From CAWBOY01 sp963790585 (GTDB lineage Bacteria; Planctomycetota; Planctomycetia; Gemmatales; Gemmataceae), in the NCBI GenBank assembly GCA_963790585.1, contig CAWBOY010000002.1, forward strand, positions 806,001-870,000: DNA of 64,000 bases, in the 5' to 3' direction. A model generated the notes under the pieces. It was not told the origin of the DNA. It worked only from the letters and a program-made list of their open reading frames with translations, and made no database searches. Each line of letters starts with the position of its first letter. The stretch's first letter is position 1. Position numbers and translations under genes: made by a program. This document shows positions 17,930 to 28,514 of this stretch, in pieces.

Positions 17930-19318
17930 ATGATGAAGACTTTGAATACCATGCTCTCCGCCCCGACTGTGACGTTTTTGGGGGCAGCGCAGACCGTAAC
18001 CGGATCTATGCATCTGGTGGAAGCCGGCGATCAACGACTGTTACTCGACTGCGGCCAAAGCCGCAGCTCTCGTCAGGAAAACCGCGACCGCAATGGCCAA
18101 TTTCCGTTTGACCCGTTGGCGATCGACGCCGTCATCCTGAGCCACGCCCATATCGATCATTGTGGCAATCTGCCATGCCTGGTGAAACAAGGCTATCAGG
18201 GACCAATCTATTGCACTGCGGCAACACGCGACTTGATCGAAGTCATGCTGCGCGATTCGGCGCGCATTCAAGAAGAAGAGGCCGGAGTCTCGCATGGCGG
18301 TGGGCGTCCGCGCACCGTCCCTCTTTATAATCGATCCGACGTCCATGCCGTGATCGACCAGTGCGTCGTGGTCGCTTACAACCAAGAAATCGAGTTGAGT
18401 CCGAGCACTCGAATGCGTTTCGTGGATGCCGGGCATATTCTCGGCTCCGCGATGGTGGCTTTGACGATTCGCCAAGACGGACACGACTGGAAGATTACCT
18501 TTACCGGGGACATCGGACGGCGCGGTCTTCCTTACCTGAAAGACCCGAGCCCCGTCCCGTATGGCGATCTGCTCATTTGCGAGAGTACCTACGGCGGCAG
18601 GACGCACGAAACAGTTGCCCAGATGGCGAAGAAGCTGAGCGAGGTCGTTCAACGTACCGTACAACGCGGCGGCAAGATATTAGTGCCGGCGTTCAGCCTC
18701 GGCCGCACTCAGATCGTGGTCCATTACTTTCAACAATGGATGCGCGAAGGCCTGCTGCCGACGCTGCCAATCTATGTTGACAGTCCCCTGGCTTCAGAGG
18801 TTGCCAAAGTTTACAGCCGATATCGCGAGAGCTTCCAGGGACTTCCGCTCGACGACGAGCCCAAGGTTCATTACGTCGGCACTCCCGAGGAGAGCCGCGA
18901 GGTCAGCATGAGACCGGGCCCGTGTGTGCTGATCGCCTCCGGAGGCATGTGCGAAGGCGGGCGGATTTTGCAGCACCTGCGGCAGCACATCGACGATCCG
19001 CGGGCGACAATCATCCTTGTGAGCTATCAGGCTCCGTTGTCCGTGGGTCATCAGCTGCTGGAGAAGCGGCCAACGGTGCGGTTCCACGGCAAAAACTGGA
19101 ACAAGTGGGCCGAAGTGGTAGAGCTAAACGGCTTCTCAGGCCACGCCGACCACAACGACTTCCTCGCTCTGCTCGGCCCATTGGCTGGCCAAACCCGGCA
19201 TGTTCGGCTCGTACACGGTGAACCGGAGCAAGCCGGCATCCTGGCTGCCGCGCTACGACTGCGCGGTTTTGAGGATGTCGAGATCCCAGCCCGCGAGGAC
19301 GCTGTCAGCGTTGCGTGA
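17930..19318 (+). CDS. Beta-CASP metallo-beta-lactamase nuclease
   Basis: This protein of about 460 residues has the MBL fold and beta-CASP insertion of RNA-processing nucleases (CPSF73/YsbG type). The metal motif is SHAHIDHCGNLP (HxHxDH), with TFTGDIGRRG supplying the Asp ligand. The beta-CASP region carries STYGGRTHE, PAFSLGRTQ and IASGGMCEGGRILQHL. The RMMBL tail GFSGHADHNDFL gives the last histidines. The motif order is intact, so an active zinc-dependent RNA or DNA endo/exonuclease in the cytoplasm is expected. Several starts are possible (17930, 17933, 17951); the conserved region begins at TVTFLGAAQTVTGSMHL, so little is at stake. Known relatives act in RNA 3' processing; the exact substrate here is unknown. 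Confidence 0.85.
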   Translation: MMKTLNTMLSAPTVTFLGAAQTVTGSMHLVEAGDQRLLLDCGQSRSSRQENRDRNGQFPFDPLAIDAVILSHAHIDHCGNLPCLVKQGYQGPIYCTAATRDLIEVMLRDSARIQEEEAGVSHGGGRPRTVPLYNRSDVHAVIDQCVVVAYNQEIELSPSTRMRFVDAGHILGSAMVALTIRQDGHDWKITFTGDIGRRGLPYLKDPSPVPYGDLLICESTYGGRTHETVAQMAKKLSEVVQRTVQRGGKILVPAFSLGRTQIVVHYFQQWMREGLLPTLPIYVDSPLASEVAKVYSRYRESFQGLPLDDEPKVHYVGTPEESREVSMRPGPCVLIASGGMCEGGRILQHLRQHIDDPRATIILVSYQAPLSVGHQLLEKRPTVRFHGKNWNKWAEVVELNGFSGHADHNDFLALLGPLAGQTRHVRLVHGEPEQAGILAAALRLRGFEDVEIPAREDAVSVA

Positions 19319-19333
19319 ATATCAGCGCCGTTT

Positions 19334-19446
19334 CGGGCAATACCGCTCGTCTACGGGCTTAACGGTGCGTGCCGTGCTTTGGTACTCCAAAGCATGCTTT
19401 CGAGTACGAAAGCATAGCACCCAACCCTTAGGCGAACTGTATTGCG
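19334..19446. repeat. Nested inverted repeat, copy A (shared with 28515-28633)
   Basis: The outer arms (about 19334-19357 and 19425-19446) contain GCAATACCGCTCGTCTACGGG and its imperfect complement. Inside, GCTTTGGTACTCCAAAGC and GCTTTCGAGTACGAAAGC form two further palindromes. Both outer and inner sequences recur at 28515-28633. Confidence 0.75.
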
Positions 19447-19552
19447 TCAAAACGCTTTGCATCGCCCGCGCACATTCCCTTATTCTTGGCACCTCTCCCA
19501 ACTCCCTCTAAACTATCTCTATCTCGACACCTCCTCTTGAGGCGATTGTCCC

Positions 19553-20681
19553 ATGACTACGCAGCCGGAGACGGTTTTACAGTTCGGCGCGGGCCGTTTT
19601 TTGCGGGCATTCGCCGACCTATTTATTCATCAAGCGAATCAACAGGGTCAAAACATAGGCCGCATCGTCATTGTTCAGTCAACCGGCGACGATCGAGCCG
19701 GCGGGCTGAATAAGCAAAACGGACGCTATCATGTCGTCATTCGGGGGCTGGAAAACGGCTCGGTCGTCGACCGCGTGGAGGTTGTGGACAGCGTTAGCAG
19801 AGCGGTCGTCGCTTCGACACAATGGGACGAGGTGCGGGCTTTGGCGCGGTCGCCGCATTTGAAGCTGATCCTGTCGAACACGACCGAAGCTGGTTACGCC
19901 CTCGATAGCGCGGATTTACCGACGGATGCACCGCCGCGCTCGTTTCCAGCCAAATTGGTCGCGGTTTTGCGCGAGCGTTTCGACGCTGGCCAGCCGGGAT
20001 TGACGATCGTCCCATGCGAGCTGCGCGAACACAACGCGACCATGCTGCAGGGCCTGGTCCTGCAGTTGGCAGCGCGATTGGCACCTCCCCGAAGCTTTCC
20101 TGACTTGGGTTCAGGCGAGCTGTTTTTGGCTCAATACCTTGGTCGATCGCATCGTCACCGGGACGCCCAAGGAGCATCCGTTGCTCGCTGAGGATTCCAT
20201 GCTCACGGTGTGTGAGCCCTATGCGCTGTGGGCGATTCAGAGCAAGCCGGGGGCGTGGCGATTCATCGATCACCCCGCCGTCGTCTGGACTGAGGACGTC
20301 CAGCCTTATTTCCTCCGGAAAGTGCGCATCTTGAACGGAGGCCATACGGCCCTGCTGATACGCGCCAAACCCCGCGGTTTTGTCACGGTTCGTGAGGCCG
20401 TCAATGACTCCGAGTTAGGCGCGTGGCTTTCACGATTGTTGTTCGACGAAATTGTACCGGCGCTCGAAGGCCGTGTTGATGGCCCCAAGGAGTTCGCGGC
20501 TCAAGTGCTCGATCGCTTTCACAATCCGTTTGTCGAACACAAATTGGCCGATATCGCAGCGCATCACGCCGCGAAAGTGGCTGTGCGCCTTGCACCTACT
20601 CGTGAAGAGTTCATAGCCCGCTTTGGCCGAGTTCCACCATTACTAGACGAAGTTTTGAAAATGGATGCCGCGACGACTTGA
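19553..20681 (+). CDS. Tagaturonate reductase/mannitol dehydrogenase-family enzyme, one frameshift
   Basis: Two frames (19553-about 20122 and about 20122-20681) give one protein of about 376 residues. The N-terminal NAD-binding start is QFGAGRFLRAFADLFIHQAN. LKLILSNTTEAGYAL, TIVPCELREHN and, after the join, VDRIVTGTPKEHP, KVRILNGGHTALL and FHNPFVEHKLADIA are hallmarks of the altronate oxidoreductase (UxaB) branch, which interconverts tagaturonate and altronate in hexuronate breakdown. Reading FWLNTLVDRIV across the break requires removing one base, most simply from the T5 run at about 20122. It is shorter than E. coli UxaB (about 480), so the exact substrate is uncertain. No other hexuronate genes are adjacent. 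Start ATG 19553 matches the conserved N-terminus. Confidence 0.75.
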
Positions 20682-20742
20682 ACTGGCGTCCTAGAATAGG
20701 ATGAGAGCCATCGAATATCATCGCCGCGGGAGGTTCGACATT

Positions 20743-22098
20743 ATGTCACGCTGGTGCCTGTCTGGAGCCGTCCTGCTTGTGTGTGCGTCGTTTGCGGAGG
20801 TCGCCGAACCCGATCGAAAGGACCGGGGTAAGGAATATCTTTTGTCGCGGACCTATAGTCCGGCAAGCATTTCGACGTCGGCTTATGACAACGTCTGGAA
20901 AGAGTGGGGCCTCAAGGAAAAACCGGCCGATTTCAAACACCAACTACTACAACGCTATGGTCTGCATAAAGCGCCTTTTGATAACGAAGGCTACCCGATG
21001 GGCCTTCGTCTTGCCAGTCGCCCCTTGGGTTTGGGTAAAGCTCTAAGTGTTACATGCCTGGTTTGCCACGGCGGTTCTATTGCTGGCAAAAGCATTGTGG
21101 GCCTGGGCAACGCCAGCCTTGACTACCAGTCCTTCTACGAAGAATTCGCTGCGGCCGATGGCTATAAGAAAAAACCGCCTTTTCAATTCTGCAACGTCCG
21201 CGGAACGAATGAAGCCGGGAGCATGTCGGTTTTCCTATTGAGATATCGCGAACCTGATTTAACAGTGCGCTTGCAACCACGCGACCTCAAACTTCAGGAC
21301 GACCTCTGCGAAGATGTCCCGGCGTGGTGGCATCTCAAGAAGAAAAAGACCATGTATTACACCGGCGGCGCCGACGCCCGCTCGGTTCGCTCCCTCATGC
21401 AGTTCATGATGCATCCTTTCAACGGTCCCGCCGTGATAACCGCCGCCGAGGAAGATTTCAAGCAGATTCAGGCCTTTCTCCTCACCATTGAGCCGCCGAA
21501 ATATCCTCTGGCTATCGACATGCCCCTAGCGGAACGCGGTAAAACGATCTTCAACGACAATTGTTCGAAATGTCATGGCACCTACGGGGCACACGCCAGC
21601 TACCCCAATCGCATCGTTCCTATCAAAGAGATCGGTACCGACCGTCGGCGGTGCGATGGCATCAGCGCTGAAGTCGGCGAATTCTATAATCAGAGCTGGT
21701 TCGCACAAGAAAAAGGCTGGTGGATCTTGCGCGACGGTTACAAGGGCATGGTCAACGAAGGCTATCAGGCGCCACCGCTCGACGGCATCTGGGCGACTGC
21801 TCCGTATTTCCACAACGGCTCCGTGCCGACGGTATACGGCGTCCTCAATTCCAAGTCACGCCCCAAGCTGTTCACACGTTCCTATCGCACTGAACTATCC
21901 GAATACGACTCGCGGCAAATGGGATGGACGGTTCAAGAATTGGACAAGGCCAGTTCGAAGCCCACGATTTCGGACCTCGAAGCACGGAAAGTTTACGACA
22001 CCAGCATGAGTGGCCGAGGCAACGGTGGACATACTTACGGCGACAAGCTAAGCGAAGAAGAGCGAATGGCGGTGATTGAATATTTGAAGACACTGTAA
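20743..22098 (+). CDS. Secreted di-heme cytochrome c
   Basis: ATG 20743 is preceded nine bases upstream by GGGAGG and starts a signal peptide (SRWCLSGAVLLVCASFAEV). The 451-residue protein has two c-type heme sites, CLVCHGG (about residue 106) and CSKCHGT (about 269). After the second come PPLDGIWATAPYFHNGSVPT and YGVLNSKSRP, a pattern typical of di-heme cytochromes in the RoxA/cytochrome c peroxidase superfamily, where a distal Met or His completes the heme. It should be periplasmic and transfer electrons; the substrate is unknown. The upstream in-frame ATG at 20701 lacks a ribosome site and would bury the signal peptide. It converges with bamA across a hairpin-rich gap. Confidence 0.8.
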   Translation: MSRWCLSGAVLLVCASFAEVAEPDRKDRGKEYLLSRTYSPASISTSAYDNVWKEWGLKEKPADFKHQLLQRYGLHKAPFDNEGYPMGLRLASRPLGLGKALSVTCLVCHGGSIAGKSIVGLGNASLDYQSFYEEFAAADGYKKKPPFQFCNVRGTNEAGSMSVFLLRYREPDLTVRLQPRDLKLQDDLCEDVPAWWHLKKKKTMYYTGGADARSVRSLMQFMMHPFNGPAVITAAEEDFKQIQAFLLTIEPPKYPLAIDMPLAERGKTIFNDNCSKCHGTYGAHASYPNRIVPIKEIGTDRRRCDGISAEVGEFYNQSWFAQEKGWWILRDGYKGMVNEGYQAPPLDGIWATAPYFHNGSVPTVYGVLNSKSRPKLFTRSYRTELSEYDSRQMGWTVQELDKASSKPTISDLEARKVYDTSMSGRGNGGHTYGDKLSEEERMAVIEYLKTL

Positions 22099-22111
22099 AA
22101 CATTATCGTTC

Positions 22112-22252
22112 AGCCGCGAGCCGATAGGCGCGAGCTGTTTGAATGCGCTATTTGAAAATCGCGCATTCAAACAACCCCGTTGTGGAACGGTCTCCTGACC
22201 GTTCCACAACGGGGTGCACTACACTACAGTGCTCACGTATCGGCTCGCGGCT
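22112..22252. terminator. Three-tier nested hairpin at convergent junction
   Basis: A perfect 15-base outer stem (22112-22126 with 22238-22252, AGCCGCGAGCCGATA) encloses two perfect inner stems: 12 bases (22137-22148 with 22161-22172, GTTTGAATGCGC) and 17 bases (22175-22191 with 22198-22214, CCCCGTTGTGGAACGGT). It fills the gap between the stops of the cytochrome and bamA genes. The outer arm recurs at 28619-28633. The terminator role is inferred from position. Confidence 0.7.
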
Positions 22253-22264
22253 AAACATTTCCGT

Positions 22265-24629
22265 TTAGCGGAAGAACCCAAGCCAGAAACTAAACATCTG
22301 CTTATTATCCTGCGGTGCCTTCACAATTGGGAAACCAAAATCGAGGGCAATGGGCACCGGCCCCAACATCGGCACGGTAAAGCGAACGCCGACGCCGGCG
22401 GCTACTCGATAATCATGGATCGATATGCTGCTTTCTACGGTACCGGAATCGACGAAGCCTACGAAGTAGATTTGATCGTTCGCCCGCAGCGGAATCTGAT
22501 ATTCCAAACTGTTCAACCACTGAAAATCGCCGCCGACTTTGAAACCGTTGATATCAGGGCCCACGCCGCGGAATTCAAAACCGCGCATACTGCGGAAGCC
22601 ACCGCCATAATAGCGTTCGTAGACTGGTGTGTTCGACCCGGCCCACGAGATCTGCGAGTGAGCCGCCAGCACCTGGCGACCGCTGCCGTCGGCGCGTTGG
22701 AACGTGGTAAAGTAACGGCTGTAGTCGATGTTCACGAGCGGAAACGTATAGGTTCCAAAGCATTCCTCAAACGAAATATCGAGCAAGCTGCCTTCCGTTG
22801 GACGAAGATAGGAGTCGCGGTCGTCGCGGGTCAGGCCGACGCGGGCGCCTACCAAGAAATTATTTCCTTCGACGCTTTGATAATCTTCGGGGGCGTTGAT
22901 CGGAACATTGTTAATCGCAATGTTTTCAACTCGCATGCCAACTGTGAAGTTCCAATATTGATTTAGTTTTCGTCCCAATGTGATGCGGCCGCCCAAACGG
23001 GATTCCTGATCCTCGTTGTATTGGCGCTCGTAGTAGTAGCCGCTAACATTCAGGCTGAACAAGCTATCGAATAGAAACGGCTCCCTTAGACTAACGGTGT
23101 ATCGCTGTAATGTGGTTCCAGGCACTGCTTCGATACGCAGTTCCTGGCCACCGCCGCGGAATGCGCTGCCGCTGAAGAGGTCTTCCCAGCTCGTGGGTAG
23201 ACGGAAGATGTCAAAGTTCTTTTCGTTGAGCACGATGCTGCCCGTCAAGCCGGCGTCAGAATTGACGCCGACGCCAAAAAGCAAGCTGCCTGTCTGCCCC
23301 TCTTTAACATTGACGACGACATCTTTGAATTCGCTTTCCGGGTTATTAACGTTGTCTTCGAAGCGTCACGGTCGGCCGGTCGCCTTCGGCCATGTCAAAG
23401 ATGCCGAGCTTGCCTAGATTTCTCTCCGCCTGGCGCATCGCTGGATAATCGATAATCTGTCCAGGGTTAAGCTCGAGCTGGCGAATAATGACGTTTTGCT
23501 TCGTTCGTTCGTTGCCGATGATTTTGATTTCACCGACTCGTGCCGGAGCCATTTCTTGGACTTCATAATGCACGGTCACGATTCCCGGCTCTTCGCGAGA
23601 AAAGATAGGATTTGGCGTGACGCGCGCCTCTTGACCGAGGTGGCCATACCAGTCGCGGATTCGATCGGCGTCGACCTTGATTTTTTTCTCGTCGTACCAT
23701 TCGTGAGGTTTCACCTGAACGAGTTGCTCCAAGGCATCGGCCGGTTGCGATTTATTGCCCGATACCTGCGGCCGATCTTTAACCTGGTAACGACGGCCTT
23801 CAATGATGTGAAATACAAGCACGACATCGCGGCCACCGTTGGCCCATTGAACTTCGCGGGCGACGCGCACATCCAGGAACCCGAACGATTTGTAGTATTC
23901 AATCAGTTTAGAAATATCGGCGTCAGCCATGTTTTCATTGAATATGCCGCGAAAGAGATGAAGCCAGCCGGCCGACGAGTTAATTTGCGTGGCCAACCGT
24001 TCTTTCGAGACAAATGTATTGCCTGTGAAATCAATACCGCTGACTAGAACCTTTGGGCCTTCGACGATATTGAAAATGACGTCGAGGTCGTTTGGATCGG
24101 AGCCGCTTTCCAAGGTGCATTCGGCAAAGGGCCTGCCTTGGTCGTTCAATTTGCGGACAATTTCCCGGCACGCCAATTTATTAGCTAGCGGATTTAGAGG
24201 CGCGCCCTTTCGGATGCCCGTGAGCGCCGTCATTTCCTCTTCGCTACCGGCGTGTTTGTTACCCTTGTAAATGACATTTCGGACAACCGTGGGATAGTCG
24301 CGAATTGCGAAAACAATCACAACTTCCTTGCGATCAACCGAATAGAGAGGATACGCCTCGGCAAACGCCACTTTCCTCGAGGCCATCAGCGCGCGTGCAT
24401 CGTCCTGCACGGTTTGCGCGTTGTATTCGGCGCCGGGTCGCGTTTTCAGCGAACCAAGGATCTCCTGGGAGGTCACCACGCGGTTGCCTTCGACGCGAAC
24501 GTCGCTGACCGTGATGCGGTTCGCTGATTTCGGCTCCTGGGCAGAGAGCGCCCCGTAGCCGAGCAACAATCCCGCCAATGCGGCGGCCGCACGAATCAGC
24601 GGCTTTACATACCCTTCCGTCGCACGCAT
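22265..24629 (-). CDS. bamA: Outer-membrane assembly factor BamA (Omp85), one frameshift
   Basis: The N-terminal part (24629 to about 23360) has a signal peptide (PLIRAAAALAGLLLGYGALSA) and successive POTRA domains (ITVSDVRVEGNRVVT, IYKGNKHAGSEEEM, VLVSGIDFTGNTFVS, RVGEIKIIGNERTKQNVI). The C-terminal part (to 22265) is the 16-strand barrel, with the RGF-type motif FRSMRGFEFRGVGP and a terminal Phe-x-x-Phe-Phe-Arg end. BamA inserts beta-barrel proteins into the outer membrane and is essential in Gram-negative cells. The two parts join where LRRQR-stop in one frame becomes EDNVNNPESEFKDVVVNVKEG in the other, near 23357. Because the protein is essential, a base-calling indel is more likely than a true break. 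AGGGA precedes the ATG. The combined length of about 785 residues is normal. Confidence 0.85.
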
Positions 24630-24793
24630 GGGTTTCGTCCCTGTGATCGAATAAAACGGTATCTCGTTGCGGAGGCGGGGCTTTAATAAAAATGGACGAG
24701 AATGTCAAGACGGGGTCATAAATTGGCAAACGTCACCCGCGCGGTCTATATCCATCGCAGCGCGACGAGTATAGTATCGAGTGAGGTCAATAT

Positions 24794-25913
24794 GTGAAAC
24801 CACGTGGAGCCCCCGAGCGCATGACCGGCCTGCACAATAGCGAGAATCCCCTTCCCCCCAAGCTGCCGCCTCTACGCCTCGGTTCATTGCCGCTCGCTTC
24901 ACGCTACCTGCTCGCGCCGTTGGCCGGGTACACCAATCTTTCATTTCGCCAGGTCGTGCGTGCGCTGGGCGGGCTCGGACTGGCCACGACCGACCTCGTA
25001 AATGCACGCGCCTTGCTAATTCGCAGCCGGCGCACGATGGAGTTGATCCAAACATGCCCTGAAGATCGACCCGTCGCCGTACAGATCTATGGCTCGGTTC
25101 CCGAAGAGTTGCGAACGGCGGCACAGTGGCTAGAAGCTTATGGCGTCTCCTCCGTCGATATCAACATGGGCTGCCCGGTCCACAAGGTGACGCGCGGCGG
25201 CGGCGGCTCGGCTCTGCTTTGTAACACGACTAGCACGATCGAATTGGTCCGGGCCGTGGTCGAATCGGTCCGCATCCCCGTGACCGTGAAAATGCGTCTG
25301 GGGTGGGACGATGCCAATCTGACGGCCCCGTTTTTCGCGCGAGTTCGAGCAGGTCGGCGTCGCGGCAGTGACGATTCATGGCCGCACGCGCGAACAGGGT
25401 TTCGGTGGACGCGTTAACCACGACGGCATTCGCGCCGTGGTCGAAGCCGTTGATCAGATGCCGGTGTTTGGCAACGGCGACATTCGCTCGCTCGCCGATG
25501 CGGACTTTATGTTGCGAACGACCGGCTGTCATGGCCTGGTCATCGGCCGCGGCGCCTTTCTCAATCCTTGGTTCTTCGCCCAGCTTGCCCGCTGGGAAGC
25601 CACCGGCGACCCGGGTCCGCCGGCCACCTATGCGCAGCGGCTCGACTTCATGGATCGCCATTTCCATCTATTGGTCGAGCATCAGACCGAGCGCCTGGCC
25701 TGCCTGACCTTCCGCAAAGTGGCGAATTGGTATTGCCGCGTCCTCAAGCCCGGGCGTGAGATTCAGCAACGACTCATGATGATTGACAGTGTGGCGGTCT
25801 TTGATACCATCGTGGAGCGTATCCGGGAAGTCATTGATTCACGAACGGGTCAGGATTGGCCCGATGCCGAAATGACGATCAAGGTGCCGAGTGGCCCTGT
25901 CGAGCGCTGGTAA
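24794..25913 (+). CDS. tRNA-dihydrouridine synthase, one frameshift
   Basis: Two frames join near 25342 into a protein of about 370 residues. The first has the FMN-barrel start YLLAPLAGYTNLSFRQVVR, VAVQIYGSVPEEL and VDINMGCPVHKVTRGGGGSALL, where the Cys is the catalytic proton donor and the Lys/Arg residues contact tRNA. The second has VTIHGRTREQGF, VFGNGDIRSLADADFML and CHGLVIGRGAFLNPWFF, the phosphate-binding part of Dus enzymes, then the helical C-terminal tRNA-binding domain. The enzyme reduces uridine to dihydrouridine in tRNA D-loops. The join needs APFFAR to continue as EFEQVGVAAVTIHG, a one-base excess in CGCGCGAG. The start at 24794 is a GTG; ATG 24821 is an alternative. The sequence most resembles the DusB branch. 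Confidence 0.85.
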
Positions 25914-26015
25914 ACGCTGATCACGGCCGTCATTTCGTCTGTCTTTATTGAAAGAATTTCGCTATGCTCCGCGCGCAACGGAACGAGGATTGTTCCGGTC
26001 TTCGAGGGGTTTGGT

Positions 26016-27077
26016 ATGCTCGATGGCAAGAACGCCACGCGAATGATCCTGGGCACGCTCACATGTATTGGTATGATCGGCTGCGCCAACCTCGGAGAGA
26101 GGAAGGCCCCGACTTCGTACTCAGCCGCAGCGGCCGACAAGCGTGGCAACGATGTTCCGCTCGTGCCTGTGCCTCCACCACCGCGTAGCGGCATGGTCGA
26201 CAGCCGAAGTTTGGCCCCTGTGCCTCCCATGCCGCCTGCTCAGGCGCCGTCGAGCCCTAATCCACAACCGCCGCCAATTACGCAAGTCGCCGCGCCAGCC
26301 GACCCCGTTCCCATGAATCCCGTTGTGAAGGCGTCAGCTCCGACGCTGACGCCGTCGCCCACACCGGCTTTGGTCCAGGTGCCGACGACGCCAGCGCAGC
26401 TTTACAAGGCGGCGGTCGATGCCTACAACCCAATCGATTCTTACATCGCGCGGATGACACGCCGTGAACAAGTCAATGGCGTCAACAAGCCCGAAGAGGT
26501 CATGCTCTTCAAATTTCGCAAGAATCCGTGGAGCGTTTATTTCAAATGGGTCGGCGAGACGGGACGTGGCCGAGAAGCTGTCTACGTCAAGGGTCTGCAC
26601 GAAGACAAAATTCATAGTCTCCTCGCCGCTGGCGACGTACCGTTCACTCCCGCCGGCAAACGCTTTAGCGTAGCCCATGATAGTTTTTTCGTTCGCTCGG
26701 CCAGCCGTCATCCGATCACCGAGGCGGGCTTCGGCTCTTGCCTCACCCATGTGGCTGCCTTGGTCCAAGCCGCCGAAAAAGGCGACACGAGCAAAGGCAC
26801 CGTTAAAGTACTTGGCCGCCAAGTGCGTAACGACTATCCCGAGCCGCTCGACATACTCGAACACGTAATTCCCGCCGGTTTTGAGCAAGGCCTGCCGCGC
26901 GGCGGCCGCCGGCTCTATGGCTTCGGCGTCGAGAACCACCTACCGGTGCTCGTGATCGCCTTCGACCATAAAGGCGACGAAGTCGAGTTCTACCGCTATG
27001 ATCGCCTTCAATTCCCAGCGACGCTCGATGAGGACGATTTCAACCCAGATCGACTCTGGCCGAACGTGAAACCGTGA
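26016..27077 (+). CDS. DUF1571-type lipoprotein
   Basis: This 353-residue protein begins with a lipoprotein signal (ATRMILGTLTCIGMIGC, lipobox IGMIGC with Cys at about residue 23), followed by a long Pro/Ala-rich linker (about 45-125) and a folded domain. The domain has the pattern I recognise as DUF1571: IDSYIARMTRREQVNG, EEVMLFKFRKNPWSVYFKWVG and GREAVYVKG, ending EVEFYRYDRLQF. The family is common in planctomycetes and of unknown function; the fold resembles LolA-like lipoprotein carriers, which is inference. The protein should be anchored to a membrane with its domain in the periplasm. It is flanked by unrelated same-strand genes with gaps of about 100-150 bases. Confidence 0.75.
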   Translation: MLDGKNATRMILGTLTCIGMIGCANLGERKAPTSYSAAAADKRGNDVPLVPVPPPPRSGMVDSRSLAPVPPMPPAQAPSSPNPQPPPITQVAAPADPVPMNPVVKASAPTLTPSPTPALVQVPTTPAQLYKAAVDAYNPIDSYIARMTRREQVNGVNKPEEVMLFKFRKNPWSVYFKWVGETGRGREAVYVKGLHEDKIHSLLAAGDVPFTPAGKRFSVAHDSFFVRSASRHPITEAGFGSCLTHVAALVQAAEKGDTSKGTVKVLGRQVRNDYPEPLDILEHVIPAGFEQGLPRGGRRLYGFGVENHLPVLVIAFDHKGDEVEFYRYDRLQFPATLDEDDFNPDRLWPNVKP

Positions 27078-27227
27078 CGACAAAGCTTTGTCGCGGTCTT
27101 AGGCATCAAATTCTGCACCCGCGTGCGCTCTAGCATTCCCGTCTCGCCACCATAAGCTAATCACGAATCCATTGTTTCCTTGTTCATCCAAAGCCCGGGG
27201 CGATTCCCGCGTCTTCGCGAGGCCGTT

Positions 27228-28499
27228 ATGAGCCGACGATCGATCCATTCGTTCCTTTTTCTTCTAATTCTATCTTCCTTGATGTTTATATCTTTGGCGT
27301 GCCAAAGAGGGGCGCCGCACATCGAAGTGCCGAAGACCGTGGTTACGGTGAGTCAGCCATTGGAACGTGAGGTTACCGATTACGCCGAGTTCACCGGCCA
27401 GACGGCCGCGGTGGACGCCGTTGAAGTACGGGCTCGCGTTTGGGGCTATCTCTTGAAAGTGAATTTCCGCGAGGGGACCGAGGTCAAAAAGGACGACGTG
27501 CTCTTTGAAATTGACCCGCAAACGTATGACGCGACGATGAACCAGGCGGAGGCCAAGGTTGCTCTCGACGAAGCGGATCTTCGATACAAGGAGGCTGAAT
27601 ACGCGCGAACCCTTTCACTGAAGCGCTCGGCCGCGGTCAGCACCGAAGAGGTTCAAAAAGCGTTGGCGGCGCGTGACGTGGCCTACGCCACGGTCGATTC
27701 CAGCAAGGCCAACGCCAAGTCGGCACGGATCGATTTGAACTTCACGAAAGTGCGTGCCCCCATCTCCGGCACCGTCGGCCGAGCGCTCGTGACGCCCGGC
27801 AACCTCATTCAGTCGGGTCAGGCGGGCGGGACGTTGCTCACGACTATTGTTTCGATGGACCCGATGTACGCCTATTTCGACGTGGACGAGCGGACGATGT
27901 TGCGCATCCAAGAATCGATCCGGCAGGGCAAATATACTTCCGCGCGGGACACCGCGTATGAGCCCGCCTTCTTATCGGCGAGTACGCTTGGTTTGCTGGC
28001 AAACCCCGATGGTTTTAGCGGCCTGCAAGCCGCCGTGTCCCCTTATCCCGGCAAGCGTTATACGATTATTCCCCTTGGGCTCGGTCTGGCGAACGAGACG
28101 AGCTTTCCGCACAAGGGATCGATCGATTTCGTGAACAATCAAGTCAATGCGAAAACAGGAACGTTACAAGTCCGCGGGGTCTTCGCCAATTCGGATCGCA
28201 GCCTGTCTGCGGGACTCTTCGTCCGCGTCCGCGCCGATCAGCGCCCCTATAGGGCGCCGACCGTCACCGATCGCGCCGTCGATACCGACATGGACCAGAA
28301 GGTGCTTTATGTCGTCAATGAGAAAAACGTCGTTGAATCCAGGCCAGTCAAATTGGGCGGCCTGTTCAAAGGACTTCGGGTAATCGAAGAGGGCATCAAG
28401 CCTGGGGATTGGGTCATCGTCAATGGCTTGCAGAGAGTAAGGCCCGGCGTGACAGTCGATCCTCAGCAAGTGCCGATGCCTGTAAATCCTGGCGAATAA
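27228..28499 (+). CDS. RND efflux periplasmic adaptor lipoprotein
   Basis: ATG 27228 gives a 423-residue AcrA/MexA-type membrane fusion protein. The lipoprotein signal is SIHSFLFLLILSSLMFISLAC. Next come the first lipoyl half (VEVRARVWGYLLKVNFREGTEV), a coiled-coil hairpin (YDATMNQAEAKVALDEADLRYKEAEYART), the second lipoyl half (IRAP-like VRAPISGTVGRALVTPGNLI) and a beta-barrel domain with NSDRSLSAGLFVRVRAD. It links the inner-membrane pump at 28668 to an outer-membrane channel. No TolC-like gene is seen nearby. The 168-base gap to the permease is filled by a palindromic repeat, which is unusual inside an operon. An ATG 48 bases upstream would precede the lipoprotein signal and is less likely. 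Confidence 0.9.
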   Translation: MSRRSIHSFLFLLILSSLMFISLACQRGAPHIEVPKTVVTVSQPLEREVTDYAEFTGQTAAVDAVEVRARVWGYLLKVNFREGTEVKKDDVLFEIDPQTYDATMNQAEAKVALDEADLRYKEAEYARTLSLKRSAAVSTEEVQKALAARDVAYATVDSSKANAKSARIDLNFTKVRAPISGTVGRALVTPGNLIQSGQAGGTLLTTIVSMDPMYAYFDVDERTMLRIQESIRQGKYTSARDTAYEPAFLSASTLGLLANPDGFSGLQAAVSPYPGKRYTIIPLGLGLANETSFPHKGSIDFVNNQVNAKTGTLQVRGVFANSDRSLSAGLFVRVRADQRPYRAPTVTDRAVDTDMDQKVLYVVNEKNVVESRPVKLGGLFKGLRVIEEGIKPGDWVIVNGLQRVRPGVTVDPQQVPMPVNPGE

Positions 28500-28514
28500 T
28501 ACGCATATTCCGTT

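Noticed and set aside
22214..22966. A 250-residue plus-strand frame opposite the bamA barrel
   Set aside because: It is antisense to a well-supported Omp85 domain and starts within the hairpin repeat; no protein family is recognisable.
22265..24629. bamA as a true pseudogene
   Set aside because: The gene is essential in Gram-negative cells, both halves are well preserved, and only one base needs changing.
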